A stretch of 64,000 nucleotides of DNA, taken from contig JARHVA010001425.1 in assembly GCA_037957365.1 (NCBI GenBank), forward strand, positions 2,074,501 through 2,138,500, read 5' to 3'. Every line of letters starts with the position of its first letter. The stretch's first letter is position 1. The stretch comes from Torreya grandis. Lineage: Eukaryota; Streptophyta; Pinopsida; Cupressales; Taxaceae. Below, one piece after another: positions 11,371 through 24,000 of this stretch. A program made the position numbers and the translations under genes. The notes under the pieces were generated by a model. That model searched no databases. It had not been told where the DNA came from and worked only from the letters and a program-made list of their open reading frames with translations.

Positions 11371-11845
11371 TGTACTATGATTGTATTGAAACTATATTTT
11401 TTAGTTATATATGAATGCTCGTTATTTATATTGGCATTATGTATATTGGTGTTTGGATCTAGTTATATTGTGTATGTTGATATGTGTTTAATTATTTTTA
11501 TTATTTTAAATGGTTTTATTAGTATATGGTACTTGTCTGAGTAGATATAATGAATAATTTATGTATTTATAAATGTTTAGGTTATATGTGTATTAGATTA
11601 GGAATTTTATTTATTGGGATAAGTTTTGATAGGTTTTGTTCAAGATATCTACATGTAAATAATGTGACTATGGTATGCCTTATCTAAACTTAGATGGTAT
11701 GGAAAACCAATGACCATACTACTCATGTTGTGTTGGTGTAGAAGTAGACTCTAAAATTGAAACTATGTGTGATACACTACTTCTGGCTAGGTGTGTAGAC
11801 TCTGAAGAAAAAGCTTGATGGTTAGTGTGCTAAAACTTTACTCAG
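11371..11845. other. AT-rich stretch without gene between PMD and gag of element F
   Basis: I see no RT, RNase H or integrase motif on either strand here. In a complete element the whole of pol would be expected between gag and the 3' region, so pol has been deleted or was never present. Confidence 0.55.
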
Positions 11846-11849
11846 ACCT

Positions 11850-12135
11850 CTATGATCTCTATAAAATATCTTGATTGGTGTTTGAATTGAAATTGTATTT
11901 TGATCCTTGTAATTATTTCCAAATATATTGACAGGTGTTCAATTGATGTTGTGCTTTGATCTCTATAGTTGTTTCCAAATATCTTGATAGGTGTTTAAAA
12001 TGATGTTGTGCTCTGATATTTGTAGTTGTCTCCAAATATCTTGATAGGTGTTCAAACTAATTCTATGTTGTAATCTCTATAGTTATTTTTGAATATATTT
12101 ATAGGTGTTTGAACTAATTTTGTGCCCTTATATCT
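11850..12135 (-). repeat. 57-bp tandem repeat, coding-compatible on minus strand
   Basis: The word TTGATAGGTGTTC (with variants) recurs at 11871, 11928, 11984, 12041 and 12098, a period of 57 bp (once 56), giving about 4.5 units. 57 is 19 codons. In minus-strand frames the unit is open, for example YLETTTNIRAQHHFKHLS. It lies just downstream (minus sense) of the gag finger of element F, so it may be a repeated tail of the Gag protein or a 3' minisatellite. Confidence 0.75.
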
Positions 12136-12249
12136 ATGGATTGACTGTCATCTCTACTGAATCTATGTACATGATATCATGCATAAATAGGTGTCCTAAA
12201 AACCACATGGATCATATGATGAATAACTAATGGCTTCTCAAAGGGAATG

Positions 12250-14722
12250 TCTTGGGATAAATCTATTGTAGAAGAGTGTGATCTAAGAGAGTATGAAGAG
12301 TGAGATCTCAATTCCCCCTATGTGAATGCTATAATTCCTTATTTGACATATTGGTCAATTTGGGCTCGAAGTACATAACAATGTTCATTTGAATGTCCAT
12401 TTATCTTATGAAAATTAAAATATGGATTATTATGTACCCTGTGAAAATAATGTGTTAGAAAATGATTAGTAGGAGGAAGTGTGATCACCTCCTTATCTAA
12501 TAATGTAAGCAAGATGTCATGAGTCCTATCCCTATCTAAAAAATATATAACCCCTATATGTGTGTCCTATACTCTACTCATTATAGGAGGTGATTTGAGA
12601 AGTGGATCTTTGTCATTGTTGAGTATCTTTTATCAGTTTTTTCTATTCCATTGGTTTATTAATTGGAATTTGAGTAGATTTTTGTAACATGTTAGATAAC
12701 TGGGGCTTTGAGAGACTTACATCCAAATTTACCTCTAAATGTGTAACCACTAGTCCCAATTCTACCTCTAATGTTCTAGTTATGTTACATAGATTCTATA
12801 ATGATTTTAATGTTTGATATAATAATTTATCCTTAAGGGGATAAATTATGCCTCTAGAAAAGATGTATTATACCTCTAAATATGTCAACTAGTAAATCAA
12901 CTAATCCAAAAATGATTTGAATCTTAAAATCTTTTCAATTGTTGGTTCCGTCTCACCTTAGTGTAATGAATGTAACCTCTCATATGTGATTTGAGGTCCA
13001 TTATTTTATATGTAGTGCCTAACAAGGACTATCTATAACTCCTCATATGTATGTAATGACCCACTAGGGATTCTATGTTGGAACCAATTTAGTGTTTCTC
13101 CATCTAAGGACCTTGGAAATAATTGCAGTAGAGTTAACTTATTGGTGACATGTGTCATGGCTTTTTCATAAGCCTGAAGATGAAAGTATGAGTCTCCATG
13201 CCCATAAAATGTAGGTAAAATTGGTATCTAAAAGTTGGGTGGAAACCTTGTAGTGAAGACTATGTATGGCATAGGGTTTCCATGGATAACATTAGCATTA
13301 TCCCAAGACTAGTATGCTTTGTTCTCCAATGTGAGATGATGTACTTATTATTACAAATCACCCATATCACGCATCAAGAAAATTAATACTTGTGAAGGCA
13401 TATTATCATCATCAAGGGGTTAATTTAAAACTTAATTTTTTAATTTATCTTAGCCATTGACATATTGCATTGAGAATATTTTTTAGGGAAGGTTGGTTTA
13501 CTCTCTATAACCTTTGGAGGTGTGATAGTTGGGACCTGGTTAGAGGGAAATAAGAAATCACCCTCATTTAGGTTAGTTTGAGAAGCAAGTTCTAATGCAG
13601 TAAGGGGGGTTGAGGGAGATTCATTGGTATCTCTTATATTGTTAAGTTTTAAATAAGTATCACATGATAATTAAATATAAGGTAATTTCTTCTCAATTAA
13701 ATGTAAATTATGAACATAAAAAAAAGAGTGTGTTTTTTTTTCTTACATGTGACCTTGTCTTTGTTTGAACAAGAGAAATAGGTTTAGGAGGAGAACTAGA
13801 AGGTGTATATTCTATTTATTCTTCATCATAATCATATTAATCATCATTATCATAAGGTTCATCAAAATCAAAGTGTAATTCACTTGTAAAAGTAAGATTA
13901 GAAGAAGTATCATCCACATACTCATGAAGAGAGAGGGTAGGAGAAGATTGTAACTTCTTACTACTATGAAAAGTGTCATCATGTGTCGTTAAAATGCAAT
14001 GAATTTAGTCATTAGCTATGTGTGGAATTCATGAATGATTATCACTTTCAATATTGGAGTCAAGGATAGAAGAAATAACAATCATGTTTTATTTTTGCAT
14101 ATTATGACATGTGGGAGAAGAGTTAGAGACATTTACATTATCAATTGGTTATGAAGAATCATTTCATTAAGCTTGGAATGTAAAATAATGTGATTAAATA
14201 TTTCCATATACCTTAGTTTGTGCATTACTAAAAGGTTTAGTATCATTAGTACATGCTTTTATGAATTTAACTGAGAAGGGTAAGGAAGATGCATTATTCT
14301 TATCTACTTTATTTCAATCATTCAAAAGTGGATTTTGTGTATTTCACTTATATTGATTTAATTTGAATAATGAGGTAGCTAAAGTATTTGAAAATCTAGG
14401 ATCACACTGGAACAAATTACTACCAACAAGAGGCTATTTTGGCATTATATTATTAGTATGATTTTAAAGTGTAAGAGAATTTAAGGAAGAGGAAAGAGAA
14501 GATGATGTATCTAATATATCCTCATTTACATTTTTAGTGCCATGATCATAGTAATCCTCATATCCATCATTATAAAAATAGTCATCATCATAATTATAAA
14601 TGAATTAATTATTATGTTCTAATGTAAAATCCTAAAAATTTGTCCATTCATTATTATAATTATGAGATAAATTCAAAAATTCATCAATTAGGTGAGGGGT
14701 AAAAGACTTCTTAGATGCCATT
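12250..14722 (-). pseudogene. gag: Gag remnant of element F (minus strand)
   Basis: A plausible start reads MASKKSFTPHLIDEFLN at about 14722 (minus), within the open piece 14826-14632. An acidic, Asn/Ser-rich N-terminal half (14600-13700) follows. A Gag core around 13300-12850 has WAWRL-type, LRWRNTKL and ITYI segments reminiscent of the capsid helices of plant Ty3 gag. At about 12421-12376 comes an FNFHKINGHSNEHC segment, a Cx2Hx4Hx4C-type finger with its first Cys changed to Phe. Frameshifts and stops are numerous. Orientation is opposite to A, C and E. The plus strand is G-rich and C-poor across 9124-15374, the reverse of the Tat elements around it, which supports the inverted orientation. 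Confidence 0.6.
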
Positions 14723-15374
14723 TTAAACTTGTGAAAGAAGATAATGTAAATAATGAATATCAAGCACACAAGAGGTAGAATGTAATCTAACATAAGTATA
14801 TGTCCAATTAATAAATTGTTAATCAAGTGTGTAATATAAACTAGGATTATAATTGAAACCCTAATAGCTAGTATTTGGGTGTATCAAGACCTAGTATATG
14901 GATCTAGGGTTTTGAATGAGGGTTATTTTAACAAAATTTAAAATACATTAAAGTAATGAAACATTAATATAGAATTAATTTGGATAAGATAGGTTATGCC
15001 AAAAATTAGGAAAAACTAGAAATTTGTAACCCTAATTTAATGTGCAAAAATTGGAAGAAAGTAAACACTAGGCAAAACTAGGGTTTTAAGCAATATTCAA
15101 ATTAAGTCAATTTCACCAAATGTTTTAACCTTTTAGGACTTATCTAGTGTAAATATTATGTAGTTAAAAGGTTGATTATGGTAATAATCTAGATTAAAAA
15201 CTATAAATAATTGATTTAATTGACCTTTCCTAAAATTACAAGTGAGAAGAGAAACAGTACTCATCTATAATAAAATAGGTCTTTTTATAGATTAGAGAAC
15301 TAAAATAGATTGGAGAAATAGGCAAAATAATTTCTGTACTATGACTGTGGTTGAAATATGGTCTTAGATATTAG
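14723..15374 (-). other. Leader / LTR-end region of element F
   Basis: Upstream (minus sense) of the F gag start. Minus-strand sequence has CTTAAAACCCTAGTTTTGCC and, at about 15121, AAAACATTTGGTG, which could be a decayed LTR end plus primer site. A related stretch lies at about 34320-34700. Element C interrupts this DNA at 15375. No gene seen. Confidence 0.35.
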
Positions 15375-16712
15375 TGTAGACACTATAAAACTACACATGA
15401 CGGTTTTAGATGTTGAACTAGCCCCTAAACCACCTCAAGACCCCCTAAGGACTATCCCATAACCTATCAACCCCAAACATAACTCACATTGACTAGCTTT
15501 GACCATTTTAAAATTTTGACCTATCGACCATCGATGGCTAGGCTTGACTACCAAAGGTCAAATTTTAGCCACATAAATAGTTAAACTCTAGCTTAACTCC
15601 ATCTTGTCTTTTTATATTTATCTTTTATAATTGATGTACAATATAATGCATGTAAAAGCTAAAAATAGACATCTTGTTGAAATATTGTTTCACTCTTTTT
15701 TTCCTATAAAAAGAGAAGAGGAGGTGAAATAAAAAGATCGTATGCATCTAAAATCAGAGCCTATTGCATTAGTACTTTATTTTTTAGGTATTATTCTAGT
15801 GAAATAGTGAAATAAAAAGTGTGATAGAGATCCAAAGTGCTACCATCCATTAGCCAACAACCAAGTATCATTACTTTGTGAAAATTTCTCTAGGCTTTAC
15901 CAATAGATCCCTAAACCACCTTTATATTATCAATTAACAATTGAAGTATCTATTTTCACTAATTAGTTACTTTTTTTAATTTCAAAACTAGCCCAAACCA
16001 AACCCACTTTCTAGAATCCCATTCTGCAACCTTGTTTGACCAATTTATTAAACTAGACAAAAACCACAGTATTCATCGATGGTCATCGTGACTGTTGATA
16101 GTCTATACCTAACCACCGATGTTGTTAACCACTGATAGTTACCCTAACCATTGATGTTTACCATAACCATTGATGGTTACCCCAACCACTGATAGTTACT
16201 ATGTGATAAATAAATAACAAACTAATTCACCTACTAGACCTCAACCAAATCTAACTTTCTTTCCCTATGTTTGATCACAGTAGCTCACCTTATTTTTTGA
16301 ACCACACCAAATTCATTTAGCATTAATATAAAACTATTTATTATTATGATTAATCAAATTCATCTATTCATTTATCTAGTGCTTCTTGTATTTCATTCCA
16401 GTATCTTCTATGATATATGCAAGTACTTTATCTCTCATTTCCAAAACTCAATTATTTAAAAGCATGGATTGATAACCACCAATAAATCTTATTCTTTTTA
16501 TATCTATATTTTTATTTAATCAACCCTACTATCTAACTAATCAACCATTTATTTAGTTTTTTTATCTATAGGTCATTTCTCCCAAGTCAAAGAGGAGTAT
16601 CTACAACTGTATAGATCAATGCATGCACAATATATCAGGTTTTTATACCATACCCTTTTTGAGTTTCTTCTCTCTTTCTTCCAAAAAATACAAGTGAAAT
16701 TTATTTGAAACA
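15375..16712 (+). repeat. 5' LTR of element C
   Basis: 1338 bp from TGTAGACACTA to TTTGAAACA. Palindrome clusters lie at about 15525-15570 and 16070-16200. A TATA-like TATAAAAAGAGAAGAGG lies at 15705, and CAAGTCAAAGAGGAGTATCT near 16576. It is collinear with LTRs A and E. Relative to it, the 3' LTR of C lacks about 870 bp, from about 15490 to 16360. Confidence 0.9.
15705..15720 (+). promoter_or_regulatory. Putative TATA box of LTR C
   Basis: TATAAAAAGAGAAGAG lies 330 bp into the LTR, followed by a purine-rich stretch. The same element occurs at 53579 in LTR E and in weaker form at 8144 in LTR A. Confidence 0.6.
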
Positions 16713-16735
16713 TTCTATCACACCTAGTGGGATCC
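16713..16735 (+). promoter_or_regulatory. Decayed primer-binding site region of element C
   Basis: TTCTATCACACCTAGTGGGA follows the LTR end directly and aligns with TTTTGGCATGCCTGGTGGGA in element E (54588), which has the expected TGG start. The cognate tRNA was not identified. Confidence 0.55.
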
Positions 16736-17772
16736 TTGAGTCTTTTCTTGGGTCCATAGTTACATTTAGGTGCTTCTTCTTGTCTTTTTGCTCATACAAT
16801 AAAATCAAATTTTCATTTTGGGCTTAAAATTGATTATATCCATTATTTTATTTCTTATTTTAGCTCACATAGCTTAATTAATAAAGTGAATTAATTGTAT
16901 ATTCACTCTTATAATTCACATAAGACCAAACCACTTACAATTAATCAAGCATAAAAACATTGACATAAGGCCCAATTGGGATTTCATTACCTAACAATCA
17001 CCTTTCCCAACCATCCTACTTGGATTTCATCACCAAGGGGAGAACCAACTTAGCTCTTTGGTTGAGTATAATATCTGGTAATTAGTATATCTTGGATAAG
17101 CACCTAACACCCTTATCACTATAGTGTGTGAAGTGAGGGGGTAGACCCCAATATCAAGCCACATACTAATTTCTAGAGGGCTAAATGATTAAAATAAGGT
17201 GATATAAATACTACATTTCTACATAAGACCACCTTAATGAGGATAAATTTCAATAAATTTAAAATATCACGACTCCAATAGGTGTTATTCTCAGTAAATG
17301 AAGACATAAGTTCTGAAGTAGCTATGTAATTCAAATAACTACTCATTAAGATTCATTATAAAAAAACTATATTAAGAAATAAAATTTTATGAATTATTCC
17401 TCATTTGATATTTTAATATGATAACATGTCCCTCATTGATCCAACACAGATCCATTTGAGAGCTTAAACATAACTTGAAACCAACCATAGACTTATTTTC
17501 TAATACCCTCTCTACAAGCCAAGTTGAGTCACATAATTCTTAAATCTTAAGGCATAAGTCACAAGAAAGACTAAAAATAACCTTAGGATTTAATGTGCTT
17601 TAGTGTATGTTTCATTTCCTTAAATTTTTCTTGTCTTCTCTTTGTTTGAGTTGTAGATTTCTTGTATCTTCTTCTCTTCCTTATTAACATAGTTTTAACT
17701 AGAAAACAACTAAGAAACCAAGAAAACTAGGATCCACCTCCTAATTATCCATCTTCCTCTTCCTCCTCATCC
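16736..17772 (+). other. 5' leader of element C
   Basis: Non-coding by inspection: stops in all plus-strand frames, no recognised motif. It is collinear with the start of the leader of E up to about 16970, where E has a deletion that removes the rest. Confidence 0.55.
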
Positions 17773-19660
17773 ATGAAAGACATCTCAAATGTCAAGAGTT
17801 CTCCCCATCCCTCTCTAAGTCCTACCATCTTTTAGATAGTTACCCAAGGTAATGCATATTTTTCCATCTTTTTGGATAATAACCACATAGCCCTCCAATA
17901 TTACCTTAACACCATATCTCACCATATCCCCACTTTGGTTTCACCTATTGACCCACCCTATGGAATCTTATCCCACCTTATAGGTGACACTTCTATTTCC
18001 ACCATATCCACATAACCTTTAGTCACCCAGGCATCATCCTCTATCAATAATCCTACTAATACCACCATCCAAAACAAAACCACTCAACTAAGAATCACCC
18101 AAACACCTTCCTACCTAGCTAATAACTCTCCTAGTATAGGATCAACCCAACCTTTGGGCACTAGTACTTACCTTACCGAAGGAGTACCTTCTACTAGCAT
18201 CACCATCATTCATATTATTCCTAATCCATCTACCTCCACTCCATTCTATATCTTGGTGGTTCCCATACCTTCCAACCTTCCACCCATTAGTACCAAGGTT
18301 ATCACTTACCATCTATCTACTAACCCAACCATACCTCCTACCCAACTTGTGGTCATTTCTCAACAGGTTCCCATTGTGTAAACATGAGCTACATCCTTAG
18401 CCCACAAGGGTATGTATACCTTCCAGCCAACCACCTATTTCCATATATTCATATATGGCATCATCCCAACCACCCATGTCCACATTATAGTATATGGAAA
18501 ATTATCAACCCCCCACCATCTATCCATATGTTGTACCTACCTAGACCCAAAATAATCTATCCTACAACTATGGGGGTACACAACCACAAACCAACCTTAT
18601 TAGAATGTTAATGGACAAAATGATTAATCTAGAGTCATCCATTTTTAGAGCTCATAACCTTTTAATATATGACTAGATCTATAATGAACCAATACATCCA
18701 TCTATCCCTATTCGACCTTATCCTCCTCAATGGGAACATCCAAATTTTTTGAAGTTTCATAGTAAGGAAGACTCTCAAAAACATTTGAGATCATTTAGAC
18801 ATTCATGATATATGATTACCTATTATGATTTTTTCCTTATTCATACCTTCCCCATGTTTTTATATGGTCTAACACTAGATTGGTACAGTGATATTGTAAA
18901 CCACTCCCTATTTTATTTTTCCCAACTAGCTCAAATTTTCTTAGATCACTTTTCTATAAACATCTCTATGAAAGTCTTCATCACTAATATTTATTCCATT
19001 TGGAAATTTGATGACAAGTCCATAACTAACTTCATATCCTATTGGAGAATCTTGATAAATCAACTCTCTTTCTCTTTTCCCCAACCCAAGTTGATTAAAC
19101 TCTTTGCATGGGCTTGTGCCAAACACATCTCCTCTACTTTATAGGTTTAGGACTTCAATACCTTTGATGAGGCTTTTACCATGGCATGAAAATTATAAAA
19201 TAAAGCCATTGATGGGGGGAAGTTGAAACTGAGAAAGAAGAATTCCACCTTCAAATCAAATGAAACCCCCTCTTCCAAACCTAAAAATCAAACTAACACT
19301 AACTCCAAAAATAAGGGAACCAATTTGGTTGTCTTTATGACTGCTCCTCCACATGTTGTTAACCAATCCAACTCTTCCAATTCTTCCAATCAAAACACCA
19401 AAAACCTAAACCACATAAACCAAAAGAAATTTACTCCACTATGGGAGTCATATGTTTTAGTCTTGGAGAAGTTGTTGAAATCAAATATCATACAACTTCC
19501 CCCAATCAAACCTCCATAATAATTCAACTCCTCTCATCCTTTACCTGGTTAGTATAAGGAGAATGAATTGTATTTTTTTCACTATGTCATTAGGCATGAA
19601 ATTAGTAGGTGTAATACCTTCAATAACATAATCTAAAGCCTCATTTACAAGGGGAAACTT
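17773..19660 (+). pseudogene. gag: Gag remnant of element C
   Basis: A likely start is ATG at 17773 (MKDISNVKSSPHPSLSP). The N-terminal half is Pro/Ser/Thr-rich, with open pieces at 18154-18381 and 18384-18611. The capsid core lies in the open piece 18812-19144: F-x-L-x-G-L-x-LDWY at about 18855, the FSQLAQIFLDHFSIN helix, an IYSIWKFDDKSITNFISYWR segment and QPKLIKLFAW. This matches the Retrotrans_gag fold of Tat elements. A Lys/Asn-rich stretch follows (19223-19519). The first zinc-finger-like motif is at about 19572 (FHYVIRHEISRC; the copy in E is the intact Cx2Hx4Hx4C). Then comes a conserved LVLDNPNVPPNQ segment (about 19652). Confidence 0.75.
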
Positions 19661-21560
19661 GTGTTGGATAACCCCAATGTACCCCCAAATCAAGTACTTG
19701 AAATATTTAGATAGCCATTTTCCAACCATGCCCATTTCATGAACAATGAAAATAATCGAGTGAAATCCTCTCACAACCATGAAATACATATCATTAATAC
19801 AATACTTATTAATCTCATTGGAAGTCATTGAAAAAACCACCTTTCCTACCCCTCTACTCATTGAGGTAGTGGAGTCATTCTCCATTCCTTTAGAAATGAG
19901 ACTCAGGAAATGACCCCTACACTTCCTCCACTCATTGAGGTATTTAAGCTACCAAAATATCCTATGTAAGACATACTAAAAGAGGTAGCCATTACTACCA
20001 TGTCCTTCTCCTCCATCTACAAAAATCCACTATTCCTTTGGAAAGTATTCCTAAATAAGGGTCCACTCTACCTACCTCTCCCATAAGATACCCACCTTCC
20101 TAAACCTTGGATCCTTTGATTGAGGAAAAGGATGAGGTAACCACTTCTCTCTCTCGACCCATGGGTTTGACCTTTGAGCTTAGTATCATATGAAACAAAC
20201 CCATCTATAGACATTTCTATAGGTTGGTTCAAAACATGGACTACTTATCCCAACCTGATGTAGATCATTTCACATTTTGGCATTGTCTTAGGCTTCTTTA
20301 CCAAACCAAGCAAGAACCTCCAACCATGATGCTATCATTCCAACCTTCTACTTCCACTATTGAGCCTACTTTCCTACAACTGAGCCATTGGAAACCTCTA
20401 TTGACCAGACTATACCTGAACTATCCAAACTAACCCTACCTAAAATAACAAAGCCACTTCCTACCATTCCAACCAAGCCTACCAAAAACCTTGGAATACT
20501 CCTTCTTCAGGACCCTATGTACCCCTCATTGAAATTAGAATTAACTCCACCAAACCCAACAAAGAAACCCCAAACCAAGCTAATAAGGAAGGTGAAAACA
20601 CCTAATATTTCATAAACCAAAACTCTCCCTCCCCTCTCTACTTTACCCTCTATCTTAGAACCACATCCCTCTACCTTAATTTGGAAACCAACCATCCCAA
20701 TCAAAACCCAACCACCACTTTTAGTTACACCATCAATCTTAATTTCATCCACACTTATTTTCATTTAACCACCCATTATTAAACCTCTTACCCTTTAATC
20801 CTCTATACACAAATTGCTTACATCTCAAATGTCTACCTCAAAACCTTGTAACCCTAAGTTATCAACCTCTCTACCAAAACCAACCCCATCCACCAAGGAT
20901 GCTCCTTCACCCATACCTATGACCATCAAACCCACTCTTAAAAGAGCTTTCACCTCAAATACCAAACCTAAGACCTCCATGCCTTTACCACCATTGCCTA
21001 AATCTTACACAACCATCATTCAAAAGTTATTACAAGCATCTTTCTTAACCTTTCCACCTATGATACCATTTTACCCACACTATCCCAAACTATCTTGGTA
21101 TAATGACAAATTAGTATGTTCATATCATATGACACCTAGGCATAACATAGATAACTACAAATCTCTCCAAGTACTTTCTTATTTACTATATCATGAGGAT
21201 AACTTATTATCAAATGAACCTCTTATGAGCCCACCACTGATCCAATAATCAATAACCATCAACCAACATTTACCTACTCCTCCACTCTCACCTCAGAAGG
21301 AAGAGGAACTAAAGCAATCCTATAACCTAACTCCTCCCAAAATCCATACCATCTATACGGTCACATGATTACAGGCTCAACCTAAGAATAAGGGAAAATA
21401 AAAGGTGTCCATTCTATGGATATATCCCTCTTTCATTGCCCAATATCCTAGCCAACACCAAGCACCTTCACCTTCAACCCAACCCAAGATGTCCATCTTA
21501 TGTCCCTCTCAATCTAACCCTTTTGAATCAATCTGAAGGGTGGTTATGAAATAGCTTCAC
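19661..21560 (+). pseudogene. Pro/Thr/Lys-rich Gag-to-protease linker of element C with second finger
   Basis: Low-complexity polyprotein segment rich in P, T, S and K, with open pieces 20224-20433, 20388-20615 and 20814-21248. The last contains KPTLKRAFTSNTKPKTS, then a finger-like VCSYHMTPRHNIDNYKSLQ (about 21115): Cx2Hx4Hx4 followed by Tyr where Cys is expected. A conserved LLSNEPLMSPP follows. Element E has the same finger twice because of a 305-bp tandem duplication (57748-58352), also with Tyr at the last position. No enzyme domain recognised. Confidence 0.6.
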
Positions 21561-21689
21561 CAAACATTGATGAAGATGAGTTTATATGAACTAATCACTA
21601 CCTCACCCTATCACCATAAAGTAATGATAGAGGCCTTGCAATCCATAGACTTATAATTAGAAGATCCATAACCTTTAACAACCTTCTTT

Positions 21690-22170
21690 GGAGATCTTCA
21701 AATTTCCAACCTTGTTACCTTCAAGGATTCAAAATCACCTTCCATCCACCCAGATGACCTAGATCTTCCCCTCTTTATTACTATGTAAATCAACCAAACC
21801 CATGTTAAGAGGGTTATGATTGATGGGGAAGATAGTGTCAACATTAACTCATCCCATGCATATGACCAACTCAAATTACAAAAAAACATTATGTCAAAAA
21901 CCTCCATGGTGCTCCAATAATTCAATGATACCATGGCTATAACTCTAGAAACTATTATCCTTCACATTCATTTAGTACCCCACACACTTATTGATCTATT
22001 CTACATAGTATAAGGAGAGTTCTAGTATAATGTTTTTCTTGGATGCCCTTGGATCCATTGTATGGGTTGTGTGCCATCCACCCTCCATTGATGCATCAAA
22101 TTTTAATATGAAGGTCAATTTGTTACCATACAAGCTGACCTAAGTCCTTTCACATCATGCAACATGATAT
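21690..22170 (+). pseudogene. pro: Aspartic protease remnant of element C
   Basis: The reading VTFKDSKSPSIHPDDLDLPLF (about 21717) leads to RVMIDGEDSVNINSSHAYDQL at about 21811-21870. Tat proteases have a MIDGG/A-S-VN active-site loop with the catalytic Asp; here the Asp is kept and the glycine after it is followed by Glu-Asp. A second conserved block, FLGCPWIHCMGCVPSTLH-type (about 22035), and an EGQ-VTIQADLSPFTS segment (about 22108) complete the domain. In-frame stops and a frameshift are present. Confidence 0.7.
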
Positions 22171-23110
22171 ACCGATCCAACAATGTTCTCCTTCCTCCAT
22201 ATAATAATCCTTCATCAATAAAAGATGAATCTCTATCTTCTTCTACCATCGAAGCATCCATAAGTTCATCCATCCCTTCTACCCAAATTCCCACAATGGA
22301 CCCTGGATACTTTTCCTACCCCTCAAGAGTATGGGAATCTTGACCAACAACCTAGTTATGACCCCAATATTGGAACCACTATTCCTTTTAGGCTCTCAAC
22401 TTATCAAAACAATTTCATCTATGGAGGTATTTATAATCACCTTGACACTTCTCCCACCTCTTTTTCACCTTGACCATTCACCTCTAGTTTCTCCTATCTA
22501 GATAAATTAGAGTTTGCCTAGACATACCTTTATCAATGTGCTTGGAATGGATTTGGTAAAGGTCAATATGAACACAAGTTTCATGAGTTACTTATAATTA
22601 AAACCCAAAAACCTCATAAAAGGCATGGCCTTAGTTTCACACAACCTAAAAATCAAACCAACCCACCTCTCATTACCATCATTGATGAAGAAATTCCATC
22701 CTCACCTTCCACCCCACCATCAACAACTAAATATTCATACATCATCCCCCCTAAATTTTTTTTCATCAACATGATCATCCTTGAACCCCAAAATTATCAA
22801 AAGGATGGGGAGACCATAACCATTCCTTTGACCCATCTTGAGATGATAAGAGATGACTCTCCTACCATTAATACTATTTGGTGTTAGGATGATGATTTCA
22901 TTCTCACCTATCTTGGTGCAAAAGACTCCTCTATCCACAAAAATCTCCTTCCTAAGACTTCAACCATGTTGAATGAATCCACCATGCATATCAACCTAGG
23001 CACTCAAGATAACCCATGCATTATAAAAATTATCTAATCACTAAATTTCAAGGATCTTCAAGACTTCCCCTCCTCCTTGAAATACCACAATAAATTATTT
23101 TATTGGTCTT
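22171..23110 (+). other. Protease-RT spacer of element C
   Basis: Broken polyprotein connecting region. Pieces such as SSSTIEASISSSIPSTQIP (about 22235) and ITIPLTHLEM (about 22815) are collinear with element E (59110-60060), so it was once coding. No catalytic domain is expected or seen. Stops in every frame. Confidence 0.5.
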
Positions 23111-24000
23111 ACATCGACATGCTATGAGTTGATCCCTCCATCACTACCCACAACATAGTCACTAATTGAAATTCCAACATAGTTAGGTAAAAACTTTGAT
23201 GAATGCACCCTTGCATAACCCTTTTCATCAAATAAGAACTTTAATGTCTCATATCCAACAATTTCATTCAACCCATTGACTATCCCTAATCAGTTTCTAA
23301 TGTCATACCTATCCCCAAATACATAAGGGGAATGTGCATTTGTGTGGATTTTCATGACCCTAACTTTACTTGCCCAAAGGATGACTTTCTTTTATAAAGC
23401 ATTGACCAATTATTTGATCTTATAGTCGACCATGAGATGTTATCTCTTATGGATGGATTTTTAGGTTACAATCAAATCCTAATTGCCCTTAAAGATCAAC
23501 ACAAAACTAACATCATCACCCCATGGGGGACTTTATACTATAGGGTCATGAATTTTTGATAGAACATTGGTTCAACCTACCAATGTGTTATAACCTACAT
23601 ATTTCATGACCTTATTCACAAAATCATCAAAGACTTTGTTGATGACATTCTTGGGAAATCCAAATGTTTTAAATATCAATTATCTTTTCTTAATATTATC
23701 TTTGAGCACCTCATCTACTACCATGTCCACTCTAACCTTAAAAAGTGTATTTTTGGGGTCTTATCAGGAAAGTTCCTTGGCTTTATCATCTCCCTTTAGG
23801 GAACCAAAGTTGACCCATCTAAAATCAAACTAATCCTTGACATATATCCTCTTACTTGCCTCAAAAAACTCCATAGCTTATAGGATAATCTCTAATCCAT
23901 TCATCACTTTATCTCTTAACTCTCAGACTGATGTCAACCCTTCCACCACCTCTTGAAAAAGGATGTATCTTTACATTAGAATAACGACTACCAAAACGCC
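23111..24000 (+). pseudogene. pol: Reverse transcriptase remnant of element C
   Basis: Starts with a YIDM-VDPSITTHNIVTN stretch and the RT entry segment near 23290 (N-V-I-P-I-P-K). Then come CVDFHDPNLTCPKDDF (about 23338), the LSLMDGFLGYNQILIA block with the first catalytic Asp (about 23440) and the RVM segment (about 23544, damaged after). The F-V-D-D catalytic box lies at 23635-23646. The open piece 23606-23833 is another frame of the same DNA. Thumb residues IFGVLSGKFLGFIISL follow near 23750. At least six stops interrupt it. Confidence 0.85.

Noticed and set aside
19541..19885. Minus-strand ORF of 114 codons in element C
   Set aside because: It is the reverse of the gag finger region on the plus strand, which has clear homology to element E.
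20507..20764. Gly/Val-rich minus-strand ORF
   Set aside because: Reverse complement of the Pro/Thr-rich linker; composition artefact.
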